A stretch of 64,000 nucleotides of DNA, taken from NCBI GenBank assembly GCA_037893245.1, contig JBAIAA010000008.1, positions 3,730,001 through 3,794,000 of the forward strand, read 5' to 3'. The notes beneath the pieces were generated by a model, which saw nothing but the letters and a program-made list of their open reading frames with translations, had not been told where the DNA came from and searched no databases. Shown here one piece after another: positions 9,619 to 18,666 of this stretch (the first letter of the stretch is position 1; every line of letters begins with the position of its first letter). A program made the position numbers and the translations under genes. The DNA comes from Crossaster papposus. Lineage: Eukaryota; Echinodermata; Asteroidea; Velatida; Solasteridae.

Positions 9619-9672
9619 ACACATTCAGAGATAGAGGGGCAATTTACACATTCAGAGATAGAGGGGCAATTT
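9619..9672. repeat. 27-bp perfect tandem duplication
   Basis: Two identical adjacent units (acacattcagagata... ending in gggcaattt), 9619-9645 and 9646-9672. Function unknown. Tandem short repeats occur at the ends of some IS21-type elements, but no such transposase is nearby. Confidence 0.9.
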
Positions 9673-9840
9673 CGGGGGGAGTGATACATCGCGAGTGATG
9701 TAGGCAGTGTTTAATGCTGAGCTGATCTGTCTGAGTGGAGGTGGATGATAGGGGTGAGATTACTCTTTAACGATCAGCAGAAATATGCCGGTGAGTAAGC
9801 GGTTGGTGAAATGCATCTACAATCCTGAAACCCCTTGCCT

Positions 9841-9878
9841 GATACTTCAACCTCATTCATTTTATCACTGGAAGTATC
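9841..9878 (+). promoter_or_regulatory. Inverted repeat abutting tnpA start
   Basis: GATACTTC (9841-9848) and GAAGTATC (9871-9878) are perfect 8-bp inverse arms. The right arm contains the GGAAG ribosome-binding sequence and ends directly before the ATG at 9879, so pairing in mRNA would hide the start. Confidence 0.5.
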
Positions 9879-10181
9879 ATGGCCAGCCGGGAACACAAAC
9901 GGAAGTTTTGGCTCGATCATATTGAGCAATGGCAACTAAGTGGGTTAAAACGCTCTGACTATCTCAAAAAATACGGTTTAGCCGCGAGTTCATTCGACTA
10001 TTTCCTCAAGCAACATGCGCCGGTGTCACCTAAACCAGCGCCAAAGAATCCGATTCCATTTTTGCCTGTTGATATTGAGCCAGAGCTGGAGGAGAACCAT
10101 CACGCAGAGCCTTCACTGTCTCCATCACCTATTCAGGCGTGCTCGTTAACGACACCCAAAGGCTTTCCTGATTACCACTGA
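9879..10181 (+). CDS. tnpA: IS66-family accessory protein TnpA-like, remnant
   Basis: 100 residues. The N-terminal part (KFWLDHIEQWQLSGLKRSDYLKKYGLAASSFDYFL) has the short helix-turn-helix pattern of IS66 TnpA (QW..SGL...YC..HGL..S.F). The C-terminal part is Pro-rich. No tnpB follows: sequence of an IS1595-type gene starts about 70 bases later, so the element has been cut off. Whether the last codons are original is unclear. Confidence 0.6.
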   Translation: MASREHKRKFWLDHIEQWQLSGLKRSDYLKKYGLAASSFDYFLKQHAPVSPKPAPKNPIPFLPVDIEPELEENHHAEPSLSPSPIQACSLTTPKGFPDYH

Positions 10182-10249
10182 ACCTACGTCATGATTGCAA
10201 TGCTATAATCAGCGTCGAATGTCTCTTGCTTTGAGTGGAGGTAGGAACG

Positions 10250-11060
10250 ATGCGTAAAAACACCATTCAGTTTCAAAAAGGCATTGGCATTATGGACTTT
10301 CTCGCTAATTACGGCTGTGAAGACCAATGTGAGGCTGCACTGCTTTCGTGGCGCTGGCCAAGCGGCTTTCAATGCCCAAACTGCGGCTCTCACAACCATT
10401 GCCTTCTCCACCGAAAAGCCAAGTACCAATGTAATTGCTGTCACCACCAGACTTCCCTGATCAGCAACACTCTGTTTGATTCAACAAAGCTGTCTTTGAC
10501 GACCTGGTTCCTGGGTATCTATCTCATCACTCAGAATAAGGCAGGCATGTCAGCCCTGACATTACACAGGCAGCTTGGTATCTCTTACAACGCGGCATGG
10601 CGAATGAAACATAAACTCATGCAAGCCATGATGGAAAGAGACAACCATTGGCAGTTATCAGGCTGGGTTCAGGCCGATGATGCTTATTGGAGTGGAGAAC
10701 GTCACGGAGGGCGTCGTGGAAGGGGCTCAGAAAACAAAGTACCGTTCGTTGCTGCTGTGCAAACGGATAACGAAAATCACCCTGTTTTCATGCGGTTCAA
10801 TGCGGTTCAATGCGGTCAGTAGCTTCCAGCGGGAGAGTATTAAAGAGTGGGCTCAGCACGCACTGAAACAGGGAACCCACGTCGTTACTGATGGATTATC
10901 CTGCTTCAGAGGTATTGCTGATGCCGGATGTGAGCATGTTGCCGTTATTACCGGCGGAGGCTATGCCTCAATGGACAATGCAATTTTTACGTGGGTAAAT
11001 ACGATGCTGGGCAACGTGAAGACTGCGCTGTCTGGCACTTATCATAAACTGGCTCCCAAG
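10250..11060 (+). pseudogene. IS1595-family transposase, frameshifted and truncated
   Basis: Start ATG at 10250 with GGAGG at 10237-10241. The N-terminal zinc ribbon (CPNCGSHNHCLLHRKAKYQCNCC) and the DDE part beginning VQADDAYWSGERHGGRRGRGSENK are IS1595 hallmarks. A 10-bp tandem duplication (tgcggttcaa twice, about 10791-10815) shifts the frame after MRFNAV; the protein continues in the next frame as SSFQRESIKEWAQHAL and HVVTDGLSCFRGIADAGCEH. The end is cut by ISb copy 2 at 11061. Confidence 0.85.
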
Positions 11061-11423
11061 GGCGTTGTTGAATAAATAAAGCTCAGCCTGATCGAGCCTG
11101 TATCCAGGCCTTTTTCAGCTAGCTTTAACTGATATCGGCATCCCTAAACCGGTCATCCTGTTCAACACGCGAACGGAAACCTCTGCCTCCGTTTTTTGCT
11201 GAGGTAGTTCACGTGCTTTCATCTTTGAGCCGATAATGGTTTTATAGCGAAGCATAGCCAATTCAACCAAGGCTCTCAGGCCGTATCCGGTTAGCCCTTG
11301 CCACGCCATGCGACCTCGCTCTTTTATGAGGGCTACTGCCTCGTTTCGTGTATTGTGCTGACTACTGTCAGGCACAGCATTTTTAGGTGGTGGAATCACG
11401 ATTTTAGCAGCAGCTTGCTTCTG

Positions 11424-12540
11424 TAGAACTTACGCATTGACAGACATCCAAAAAAATTGCTAGATCAGCAAAAAAACAGTGGATGTCGTCGTGCGTAGAA
11501 AAATAACAAAACCAACAACAGCCAAGTGCGACCTCCCGAAGTATACGGGGTTTCTACTCTGTGAACCCAAATCAGCCACCTGTACCCGTCTTAGCGAATT
11601 GAGTGATATATCGCATGACAGTGTTAACCGCTTTCTCCAACGTGAAAACTTTGCTCCTGAAGATCTTTTTCTAGAAGCGTCAGCAAGGCTTATTCTTGAA
11701 GGTGGGACGCTATCGGTTGATGATACGGTGCTGGATAAACCTTATACCCATTACACGGCTTTAGTCGGTCATTACTACTCAGGAAAGCACCACAAAACCG
11801 TCAAGGGTATTAATCTCATCACGCTTTATTACACGGACATCAAAGGCTACAACTTGCCCGTTAATTTCCGTATTTACAATCCAGCCGATGGCAAAACTAA
11901 AAATGACTACTTTGTCGATATGCTGAAAGAAGTACTGGCATGGGGACTCGAACCTGCATGTGTTACCGGTGACTCTTGGTATAGCAGTATTGGAAACCTC
12001 AAAGCTGTGAAAAACAATGGTTTGGGTTTTATGTTCGCTGTTAAAAGCAACCGTACTGTCTCTGTGCAAAAGGGTAACTACCAACAGGTGCAGAGCCTGG
12101 AGATTCCCGAAGAAGGAAAAACTGTATGGCTACGTAACTTTGGTCATGTACGACTCTACCGGACGCGACTCAAAAACGAGCTGCGCCATTACGTTGTTTA
12201 CACTCCTCATGTCGGAGCAGATCTATCTCCACGATCTGATTTTGATCAGCTGCACCAACATCATTGGGCGATCGAAGAGTATCACCGGGCATTAAAGCAA
12301 CTCTGCAACATCGAGCGTTTTCAGGTGAGAGGGGAGCGACAGGTCCGGAATCATATTTTTGCGGCTATCTTTGGCTATACCTGTCTTCAGGCGATGAAAG
12401 TATCAGGGTCACTCAGAAGCGTCTATAGCGTCAGGAAAGACGCCCTCAAAGAAGCTACCTGGGATTTCATAAAAAGCTTCTCCGAGGGGAAGGAATGGTT
12501 GAGGCCATTTTTTGCCGGACCTGTCAATGCGTAAGTTCTA
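11424..12540 (+). mobile_element. ISa copy C, nested in ISb copy 2
   Basis: A complete 1117-bp element with perfect 5-bp target duplication TTCTG (11419-11423 and 12541-12545). Other ISb copies carry a single TTCTG at this place, confirming the target site and the order of events: ISb first, ISa later. Confidence 0.96.
11479..12534 (+). CDS. ISa transposase
   Basis: An intact 351-codon IS701-like DDE transposase, starting at GTG, matching the consensus of the family in this window. Catalytic motifs SVDDTVLDKPY, TGDSWYSS and EEYHRALK are all present. Potentially functional. Confidence 0.92.
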   Translation: MDVVVRRKITKPTTAKCDLPKYTGFLLCEPKSATCTRLSELSDISHDSVNRFLQRENFAPEDLFLEASARLILEGGTLSVDDTVLDKPYTHYTALVGHYYSGKHHKTVKGINLITLYYTDIKGYNLPVNFRIYNPADGKTKNDYFVDMLKEVLAWGLEPACVTGDSWYSSIGNLKAVKNNGLGFMFAVKSNRTVSVQKGNYQQVQSLEIPEEGKTVWLRNFGHVRLYRTRLKNELRHYVVYTPHVGADLSPRSDFDQLHQHHWAIEEYHRALKQLCNIERFQVRGERQVRNHIFAAIFGYTCLQAMKVSGSLRSVYSVRKDALKEATWDFIKSFSEGKEWLRPFFAGPVNA

Positions 12541-13284
12541 TTCTGTTTAATTTGCGGATACACCTTGTCGCTATCATAGGCTCCATCGGCCATGAAAACC
12601 TCAAATCCATCAACTTGATCCAGCAGATTAGGCAAAACTGAAGTATCACCTATCTCTTTTCCGGTAAGGTCACTTGCAACGACATGATGATTTTTATCGA
12701 TGGCTAAATGCAGTTTTCGCCAAGTACGTTTAGGCTTCGTACCGTGTTTTTCCTGATTCCATTCATCCTTGCCATAAACCTTCAATCCTGTGCTATCTAC
12801 CAGAAAGTGAGAACCAGGCTCACAGGTATCGATGAGCTTTTGCAATGATAAATTGATGCTTCGCTTACTGAGAGTGCTGTAATCAGGGACTTTAAGCTGT
12901 AACCCCATGAGCTTCACCAGAGATCTAGCAAAACCTTCAGTCTGCCTTAGCGGTAAGCTAAAAACCTGCCTGAGCATAAGGCAGGTCTCAATCGCCAGAT
13001 CCGAGTATTGTGTCGGCGCACCTCGTTTTTGGATGGGCGCTGGCGTCCAGATAGTGATAGCTTCATCCGTAAACCAGACGGTAATATCACCTCTTTTTCG
13101 CAGTGCGTTATTATAATCAGACCAATTCGTCACTTTATAAGTCGATTTTTTGATCTTATGGCGACGAGCTTCGTTGTGTTTGTAAGGCATAGCGAGATGA
13201 TGTCTGCAAAAAAAGGACATTAGGATACGAACCTTAGCCACTTATCGTCAATCAGGGCTATCCGGTGATTTATTCAACAACGCC

Positions 13285-13336
13285 TTATTCACGGGTGATT
13301 GCAACTTTTATTTCGATATTATTTGCAGGATTTAGG
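13285..13336 (-). mobile_element. ISd 5'-end fragment
   Basis: 52 bases matching the transposase-upstream end of the older ISd variant (same sequence as 37293-37344), ending in TTGCAGGATTTAGG, the ISd terminal repeat. It is cut on the left by ISb copy 2. An RT remnant follows directly on its right. Confidence 0.85.
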
Positions 13337-14099
13337 TTAAACGTAACCAGGGAGCACCGGGAGTCGATGGAATGACGACTCAAGCTCTTCATGACTATTT
13401 AAAGAACTACGGAAGAACCGTTACAACCCTGCTTAAAGACGGTCTTTGGAGGCCTCAACCGGTAAGGCGGGTAGTGATACCAAAACCGCAGGGAGGGGAA
13501 CGGAATCTGGGAATACCGACGGTACTGGATCGTTTAGTCCAGCAAGCCATTCAACAAGTACTGCAAACCGACTGGGAACCCCGTTTTTCAGCGTATAGCT
13601 ACGGATTCAGGCCGGGAAGGTCTGGGCACCAAACGATTAGGCAAGCCCAGCGATACATTCAGTCTGGTTATGACTGGGTGGTGGATATCGACTTATCGCA
13701 ATTCTTTGATAGGGTAAACCATGATCGTCTGATGGCGAAGCTGGCGGCCTACATGGACGACAAGGATGTATTAAGGCTGATTCGGCGGTTTCTCAATGCT
13801 GGTGTCATGGAGAATGGTGTTATCCACTATCGACGGGAAGGAACACCGCAAGGTGGGCCGCTCTCGCCAGTATTGTGTTGGATGAATTGGATAAAGAGCT
13901 GGACAAGCGAGGTCTGCGGTACGTCAGGTATGCTGACGACTGTCGTGTTTTTGTTAAAAGCCGACGGGCAGCGCAGCGAGTCATGAATAGTCTGGTGAGG
14001 TTTATTGAAACCCGGATGAAGCTGAAAGTGAATCGAGATAAAAGTGCGGTCGCGCGGCCTTGGGAACGAACATTTCTGGGCTTCTCATTCACGCCAGAA
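13337..14099 (+). pseudogene. ltrA: Second group II intron reverse transcriptase remnant
   Basis: An RT fragment with fingers and palm. It opens within KRNQGAPGVDGMTTQAL, then RRVVIPKPQGGERNLGIPT, YGFRPGRSGHQ, DIDLSQFFDRVNHDRLM, GTPQGGPLSPVL and, in another frame, RYADDCRVFVKS. The frame breaks between PLSPVL and VLDELDKEL; about 10 bases expected for the usual SNI codons are missing, with short tattg repeats at the joint. The N-terminus is cut by the ISd fragment at 13336 and the thumb/maturase part by ISb copy 3 at 14100. No intron RNA domains are visible. It differs from the RT at 2726-3337. Confidence 0.85.
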
Positions 14100-15201
14100 G
14101 GCGTTGTTGCATAAATAAAGCTCAGCCTGATCGAGCCTGTATCCAGGCCTTTTTCAGCTAGCTTTAACTGATATCGGCATCCCTAAACCGGTCATCCTGT
14201 TCAACACGCGAACGGAAACCTCTGCCTCCGTTTTTTGCTGAGGTAGTTCACGTGCTTTCATCTTTGAGCCGATAATGGTTTTATAGCGAAGCATAGCCAA
14301 TTCAACCAAGGCTCTCAGGCCGTATCCGGTTAGCCCTTGCCACGCCATGCGACCTCGCTCTTTTATGAGGGCTACTGCCTCGTTTCGTGTATTGTGCTGA
14401 CTACTGTCAGGCACAGCATTTTTAGGTGGTGGAATCACGATTTTAGCAGCAGCTTGCTTCTGTTTAATTTGCTGATAAACCTTGTCGCTATCATAGGCTC
14501 CATCGGCCATGAAAACCTCAAATCCATCAACTTGATCCAGCAGATTAGGCAAAACTGAAGTATCACCTATCTCTTTTCCGGTAAGGTCACTTGCAACGAC
14601 ATGATGATTTTTATCGATGGCTAAATGCAGTTTTCGCCAAGTACGTTTAGGCTTCGTACCGTGTTTTTCCTGATTCCATTCATCCTTGCCATAAACCTTC
14701 AATCCTGTGCTATCTACCAGAAAGTGAGAACCAGGCTCACAGGTATCGATGAGCTTTTGCAATGATAAATGGATGCTTCGCTTACTGAGAGTGCTGTAAT
14801 CAGGGACTTTAAGCTGTAACCCCATGAGCTTAACCAGAGATCTAGCAAAACCTTCAGTCTGCCTTAGCGGTAAGCTAAAAACCTGCCTGAGCATAAGGCA
14901 GGTCTCAATCGCCAGATCCGAGTATTGTGTCGGCGCACCTCGTTTTTGGATGGGCGCTGGCGTCCAGATAGTGATAGCTTCATCCGTAAACCAGACGGTA
15001 ATATCACCTCTTTTTCGCAGTGCGTTATTATAATCAGACCAATTCGTCACTTTATAAGTCGATTTTTTGATCTTATGGCGACGAGCTTCGTTGTGTTTGT
15101 AAGGCATAGCGAGATGATGTCTGCAAAAAAAGGACATTAGGATACGAACCTTAGCCACTTATCGTCAATCAGGGCTATCCGGTGATTTATTCAACAACGC
15201 C
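14100..15201 (-). mobile_element. ISb copy 3, complete
   Basis: A 1102-bp element. Flanks acgccagaa and ctgaaaagg do not match. The left neighbour is the truncated RT, the right neighbour the 3' end of an ISd. The left terminal repeat reads GGCGTTGTTGCATAAATAAAG, against ...GAATAAATAAAG in copies 1 and 2. Confidence 0.93.
14154..15158 (-). CDS. ISb transposase (IS5 family)
   Basis: An intact 334-codon frame with VDSTGLKVYG, MADGAYDSD and the YGLRALVELAMLRYK signature. It carries RSIHLSLQ where most copies have RSINLSLQ; the same variant occurs in copy 6 (28328-29332), suggesting these two are closely related. Confidence 0.93.
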   Translation of the reverse strand: MAKVRILMSFFCRHHLAMPYKHNEARRHKIKKSTYKVTNWSDYNNALRKRGDITVWFTDEAITIWTPAPIQKRGAPTQYSDLAIETCLMLRQVFSLPLRQTEGFARSLVKLMGLQLKVPDYSTLSKRSIHLSLQKLIDTCEPGSHFLVDSTGLKVYGKDEWNQEKHGTKPKRTWRKLHLAIDKNHHVVASDLTGKEIGDTSVLPNLLDQVDGFEVFMADGAYDSDKVYQQIKQKQAAAKIVIPPPKNAVPDSSQHNTRNEAVALIKERGRMAWQGLTGYGLRALVELAMLRYKTIIGSKMKARELPQQKTEAEVSVRVLNRMTGLGMPISVKAS

Positions 15202-15303
15202 CTGAAAAGGTAAATATTTGCTCGATAGTAGCATAATCAGAATCAGGAGGGCTTGATCAGTTGCTGCGATTGACCTGTTCGGGTTTGGATTGCAGGATTT
15301 AGG
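15202..15303 (+). mobile_element. ISd 3'-end fragment
   Basis: About 100 bases identical in pattern to the 3' end of the older ISd variant at 43699-43800 (inverse strand), ending in TTGCAGGATTTAGG at 15303. It is fused on the left to ISb copy 3 and on the right to a truncated ISa. Confidence 0.85.
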
Positions 15304-16211
15304 TGACAGTGTTAACCGCTTTCTCCAACGTGAAAACTTTGCTCCTGAAGATCTTTTTCTAGAAGCGTCAGCAAGGCTTATTCTTGAAGGTGGGACGCTA
15401 TCGGTTGATGATACGGTGCTGGATAAACCTTATACCCATTACACGGCTTTAGTCGGTCATTACTACTCAGGAAAGCACCAAGGGTATTAATCTCATCACG
15501 CTTTATTACACGGACATCAAAGGCTACAACTTGCCCGTTAATTTCCGTATTTACAATCCAGCCGATGGCAAAACTAAAAATGACTACTTTGTCGATATGC
15601 TGAAAGAAGTACTGGCATGGGGACTCGAACCTGCATGTGTTATCGGTGACTCTTGGTATAGCAGTATTGGAAACCTCAAAGCTGTGAAAAACAATGGTTT
15701 GGGTTTTATGTTCGCTGTTAAAAGCAACCGTACTGTCTCTGTGCAAAAGGGTAACTACCAACAGGTGCAGAGCCTGGAGATTCCCGAAGAAGGAAAAACT
15801 GTATGGCTACGTAACTGTGGTCATGTACGACTCTACCGGACGCGACTCAAAAACGAGCTGTGCCATTACGTTGTTTACACTCCTCATGTCGGAGCAGATC
15901 TATCTCCACGATCTGATTTTGATCAGCTGCACCAACATCATTGGGCGATCGAAGAGTATCACCGGGCATTAAAGCAACTCTGCAACATCGAGCGTTTTCA
16001 GGTGAGAGGGGAGCGACAGGTCCGGAATCATATTTTTGCGGCTATCTTTGGCTATACCTGTCTTCAGGCGATGAAAGTATCAGGGTCACTCAGAAGCATC
16101 TATAGCGTCAGGAAAGACGCCCTTAAAGAAGCTACCTGGGATTTCATAAAAAGCTGCTCCGAGGGGAAGGCATGGTTGAGGCCATTTTTTGCCGGACCTG
16201 TCAATGCGTAA
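15304..16211 (+). pseudogene. ISa transposase, truncated and frameshifted
   Basis: Lacks the first 70 or so codons and has an 11-base deletion after SGKHH (gaaagcaccaaggg where others have gaaagcaccacaaaaccgtcaaggg), which breaks the frame. It also carries several private changes (VIGDSWYSS, RNCGHV, KSCSEGKAW), making it the most decayed ISa in the window. Confidence 0.9.
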
Positions 16212-16217
16212 GTTCTA
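15304..16217 (+). mobile_element. ISa copy D, left end missing
   Basis: Begins inside the transposase gene (at the codons for DSVNRFLQ) directly after the ISd terminal repeat and ends with the normal right end at 16217. About 200 bp of the left side are missing. It abuts and truncates the CitMHS transporter gene. Confidence 0.93.
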
Positions 16218-17490
16218 TCTTATCAAAGTGTCCGGTTCTATTAGACCAGTACACACACCTATTGTAGCGCTGATTATTGTGCCTGTTATCGGGGCAGTCA
16301 TGGCCGGGTGCAGCACTGCAGATATTACCGTCTTTTTTGAAGACGGCCTGAGTAGTGTCCTGGCGACAGCGACCATGTTTATTTTCGCCATCCTGTATTT
16401 TGGTGTTATGCAAACAGCCGGACTTTTTGATCCTTTAATTGATCGTGTGATCAAATTATCCAGTGGTCATGTGGTTGCTATTGCTGTGGGCACTGTGTTG
16501 ATCGGCGCAACAGCGCATTTGGACGGGTCAGGTGCATCCACCTTTCTGATTACTATTCCCGCCTTACTCCCCATCTACCAACGGTTAAAAATGAGCCCCT
16601 ATTTACTGGTACTGCTGGTAGGCGCCAGCGCCAGTATTATGAACATGGTGCCTTGGGGTGGTCCGCTAGGTCGTGCCGCCACGGTCATTGGTGCCGACCC
16701 TTCTGAGCTTTGGCATGCATTGATTCCTTTACAGGCTGCAGCATTGGTTATACTCGCCATGATGGCTGCCGTGTTGGGCATTCGAGAAAAGCGCCGTATA
16801 GCAACGGGGTCTATCGGAGGGATAGAGCAAGGCGTATCACCCTTTAAAAGAGGCGATGATGTCATTGCCGAACAAAACAACAAAGGCTTGTATTGGTTTA
16901 ACGTGTTGCTGACAACGGCACTCATTGCCGCGCTTGTTGTTGGCGTGTTTCCTACTGGCTTAACATTTATGATTGCCTTAAGTATTGCGCTGCCGGTGAA
17001 CTTTCCCACCGTAAAAGCGCAGATGGAACAGATAAAACGCCACGCACCCAGTGCGTTGATGATGGCATCGATCATTCTTGCTGCGGGTGTCTTTCTGGGT
17101 ATATTAAAAAACTCGGGTATGCTGGATGCTCTGGCGGTGAGTCTTGTTGAATTTCTGCCTGCCGTTGTTGTCCCTCATTTACACATTATTGTTGCTTTTT
17201 TTGGTGCGCCTTTTGAGCTTATCCTGAATACCGATGCCTATTATTTTGCGTTACTGCCTTTGGTTGAACAAATCGTGTCTCAACACGGTGTGGCTGCAGA
17301 GTCGACGGCCTATGCCATGTTGATCGGCAATATTATCGGTACATTCATTAGTCCGTTTTCGCCTGCACTGTGGCTGGCTCTTGGCCTGGCTGGCATTGAG
17401 ATGGGTCGTTACATCCGCTACGCCGTAGGGTGGATCTGGGGACTAAGTATTGTGTTATTGCTGGTTGCTAAAGTGATGGGGATTTTTTAA
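16189..17490 (+). CDS. CitMHS-family citrate/metal-ion transporter, N-terminus replaced by ISa end
   Basis: An inner-membrane secondary transporter of the CitMHS family (citrate-metal complex with protons). Genuine sequence starts after 16217; the ATG at 16189 lies inside the ISa right end and reads in frame into the gene, adding about 10 foreign residues. Family features: many hydrophobic helices, HLDGSGASTFLITIPALLPIYQRL, MVPWGGPLGRAATVIG and the C-terminal NIIGTFISPFSPALWLALGLAG. Compared with full-length relatives, roughly the first transmembrane segment's beginning is missing (the remainder opens at PVHTPIVALIIVPVIGAVMAG). Whether the fusion is made and inserted correctly is unknown. A strong hairpin follows the stop. 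Confidence 0.85.
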   Translation: MPDLSMRKFYLIKVSGSIRPVHTPIVALIIVPVIGAVMAGCSTADITVFFEDGLSSVLATATMFIFAILYFGVMQTAGLFDPLIDRVIKLSSGHVVAIAVGTVLIGATAHLDGSGASTFLITIPALLPIYQRLKMSPYLLVLLVGASASIMNMVPWGGPLGRAATVIGADPSELWHALIPLQAAALVILAMMAAVLGIREKRRIATGSIGGIEQGVSPFKRGDDVIAEQNNKGLYWFNVLLTTALIAALVVGVFPTGLTFMIALSIALPVNFPTVKAQMEQIKRHAPSALMMASIILAAGVFLGILKNSGMLDALAVSLVEFLPAVVVPHLHIIVAFFGAPFELILNTDAYYFALLPLVEQIVSQHGVAAESTAYAMLIGNIIGTFISPFSPALWLALGLAGIEMGRYIRYAVGWIWGLSIVLLLVAKVMGIF

Positions 17491-17500
17491 TGGGTTGAGA

Positions 17501-17526
17501 AGCAGCAGGTTTACGCCTGCTGCTTT
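17501..17526 (+). terminator. Rho-independent terminator after CitMHS gene
   Basis: AGCAGCAGG, loop tttacg, CCTGCTGCT followed by TTT; a 9-bp GC-rich stem 10 bases beyond the stop codon. The T run is short. The inverse strand could also serve the convergent GNAT gene. Confidence 0.7.
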
Positions 17527-17549
17527 TCCCACTGCATCTTTGATAAACG

Positions 17550-18666
17550 TAGAACTTACGCATTGACAGGTCCGGCAAAAAATGGCCTCAACCATTCCTT
17601 CCCCTCGGAGAAGCTTTTTATGAAATCCCAGGGAGCTTCTTTGAGGGCGTCTTTCCTGACGCTATAGACGCTTCTGAGTGACCCTGATACTTTCATCGCC
17701 TGAAGACAGGTATAGCCAAAGATAGCCGCAAAAATATGATTCCGGACCTGTCGCTCCCCTCTCACCTGAAAACGCTCGATGTTGCAGAGTTGCTTTAATG
17801 CCCGGTGATACTCTTCGATCGCCCAATGATGTTGGTGCAGCTGATCAAAATCAGATCGTGGAGATAGATCTGCTCCGACATGAGGAGTGTAAACAACGTA
17901 ATGGCGCAGCTCGTTTTTGAGTCGCGTCCGGTAGAGTCGTACATGACCAAAGTTACGTAGCCATACAGTGTTGCCTTCTTCGGGAATCTCCAGGCTCTGC
18001 ACCTGTTGGTAGTTACCCTTTTGCACAGAGACAGTACGGTTGCTTTTAACAGCGAACATAAAACCCAAACCATTGTTTTTCACAGCTTTGAGGTTTCCAA
18101 TACCGCTATACCAAGAGTCACCGGTAACACATGCAGGTTCGAGTCCCCATGCCAGTACTTCTTTCAGCATATCGACAAAGTAGTCATTTTTAGTTTTGCC
18201 ATCGGCTGGATTGTAAATACGGAAATTAACGGGCAAGTTGGAGCCTTTGATGTCCGTGTAATAAAGCGTGATGAGATTAATACCCTTGACGGTTTTGTGG
18301 TGCTTTCCTGAGTAGTAATGACCGACTAAAGCCGTGTAATGGGTATAAGGTTTATCCAGCACCGTATCATCAACCGATAGCGTCCCACCTTCAAGAATAA
18401 GCCTTGCTGACGCTTCTAGAAAAAGATCTTCAGGAGCAAAGTTTTCACGTTGGAGAAAGCGGTTAACACTGTCATGCGATATATCACTCAATTCGCTAAG
18501 ACGGGTACAGGTGGCTGATTTGGGTTCACAGAGTAGAAACCCCGTATACTTCGGGAGGTCGCACTTGGCTGTTGTTGGTTTTGTTATTTTTCTACGCACG
18601 ACGACATCCACTGTTTTTTTGCTGATCTAGCAATTTTTTGGGATGTCTGTCAATGCGTAAGTTCTA
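17550..18666 (-). mobile_element. ISa copy E, complete
   Basis: A 1117-bp element, inverted, with perfect 5-bp target duplication AAACG (17545-17549 and 18667-18671). It lies in the 3' end of the GNAT gene, next to the CitMHS terminator. Confidence 0.96.
17556..18611 (-). CDS. ISa transposase
   Basis: An intact 351-codon frame with all DDE motifs. Private changes include GSNLPVNF for GYNLPVNF, SWYSGIG for SWYSSIG and EAPWDF for EATWDF. Likely functional. Confidence 0.92.
   Translation of the reverse strand: MDVVVRRKITKPTTAKCDLPKYTGFLLCEPKSATCTRLSELSDISHDSVNRFLQRENFAPEDLFLEASARLILEGGTLSVDDTVLDKPYTHYTALVGHYYSGKHHKTVKGINLITLYYTDIKGSNLPVNFRIYNPADGKTKNDYFVDMLKEVLAWGLEPACVTGDSWYSGIGNLKAVKNNGLGFMFAVKSNRTVSVQKGNYQQVQSLEIPEEGNTVWLRNFGHVRLYRTRLKNELRHYVVYTPHVGADLSPRSDFDQLHQHHWAIEEYHRALKQLCNIERFQVRGERQVRNHIFAAIFGYTCLQAMKVSGSLRSVYSVRKDALKEAPWDFIKSFSEGKEWLRPFFAGPVNA

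Larger units (their letters stand above)
9413..9878. other. Intergenic region between guaC and IS66 tnpA remnant
   Basis: 466 bases without a convincing gene. It should hold the guaC promoter on the minus strand. It contains a 27-bp tandem repeat at 9619-9672 and an inverted repeat at 9841-9878. The stretch in between may be leftover mobile DNA, but I recognise no family in it. Confidence 0.5.
11115..13241 (-). pseudogene. ISb transposase interrupted by ISa
   Basis: Same DDE transposase as the other ISb copies. It is split into an N-terminal piece (12546-13241 downstream of ISa) and a C-terminal piece (11115 to about 11423) by the ISa insertion at the codons for KQKQAAAK. Apart from the insertion both pieces are open. 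The N-terminal frame runs into ISa and ends in a chimeric tail. Confidence 0.92.
11061..13284 (-). mobile_element. ISb copy 2, split by ISa copy C
   Basis: Both ISb ends are present (11061 and 13284), and 1117 bp of ISa sit inside. Without ISa and its TTCTG duplication, the element has the normal 1102 bp. Its own flanks (gctcccaag and ttattcacg) do not match. The left neighbour is truncated IS1595, the right neighbour an ISd end fragment. Confidence 0.92.

Noticed and set aside
13337-14099. Reverse transcriptase considered as retron, DGR or defence RT
   Set aside because: Motifs (NQGAPGVDGM, GFRPGRS, GTPQGGPLSPVL, YADD) are those of group II intron RTs, and the gene is truncated at both ends and frameshifted.
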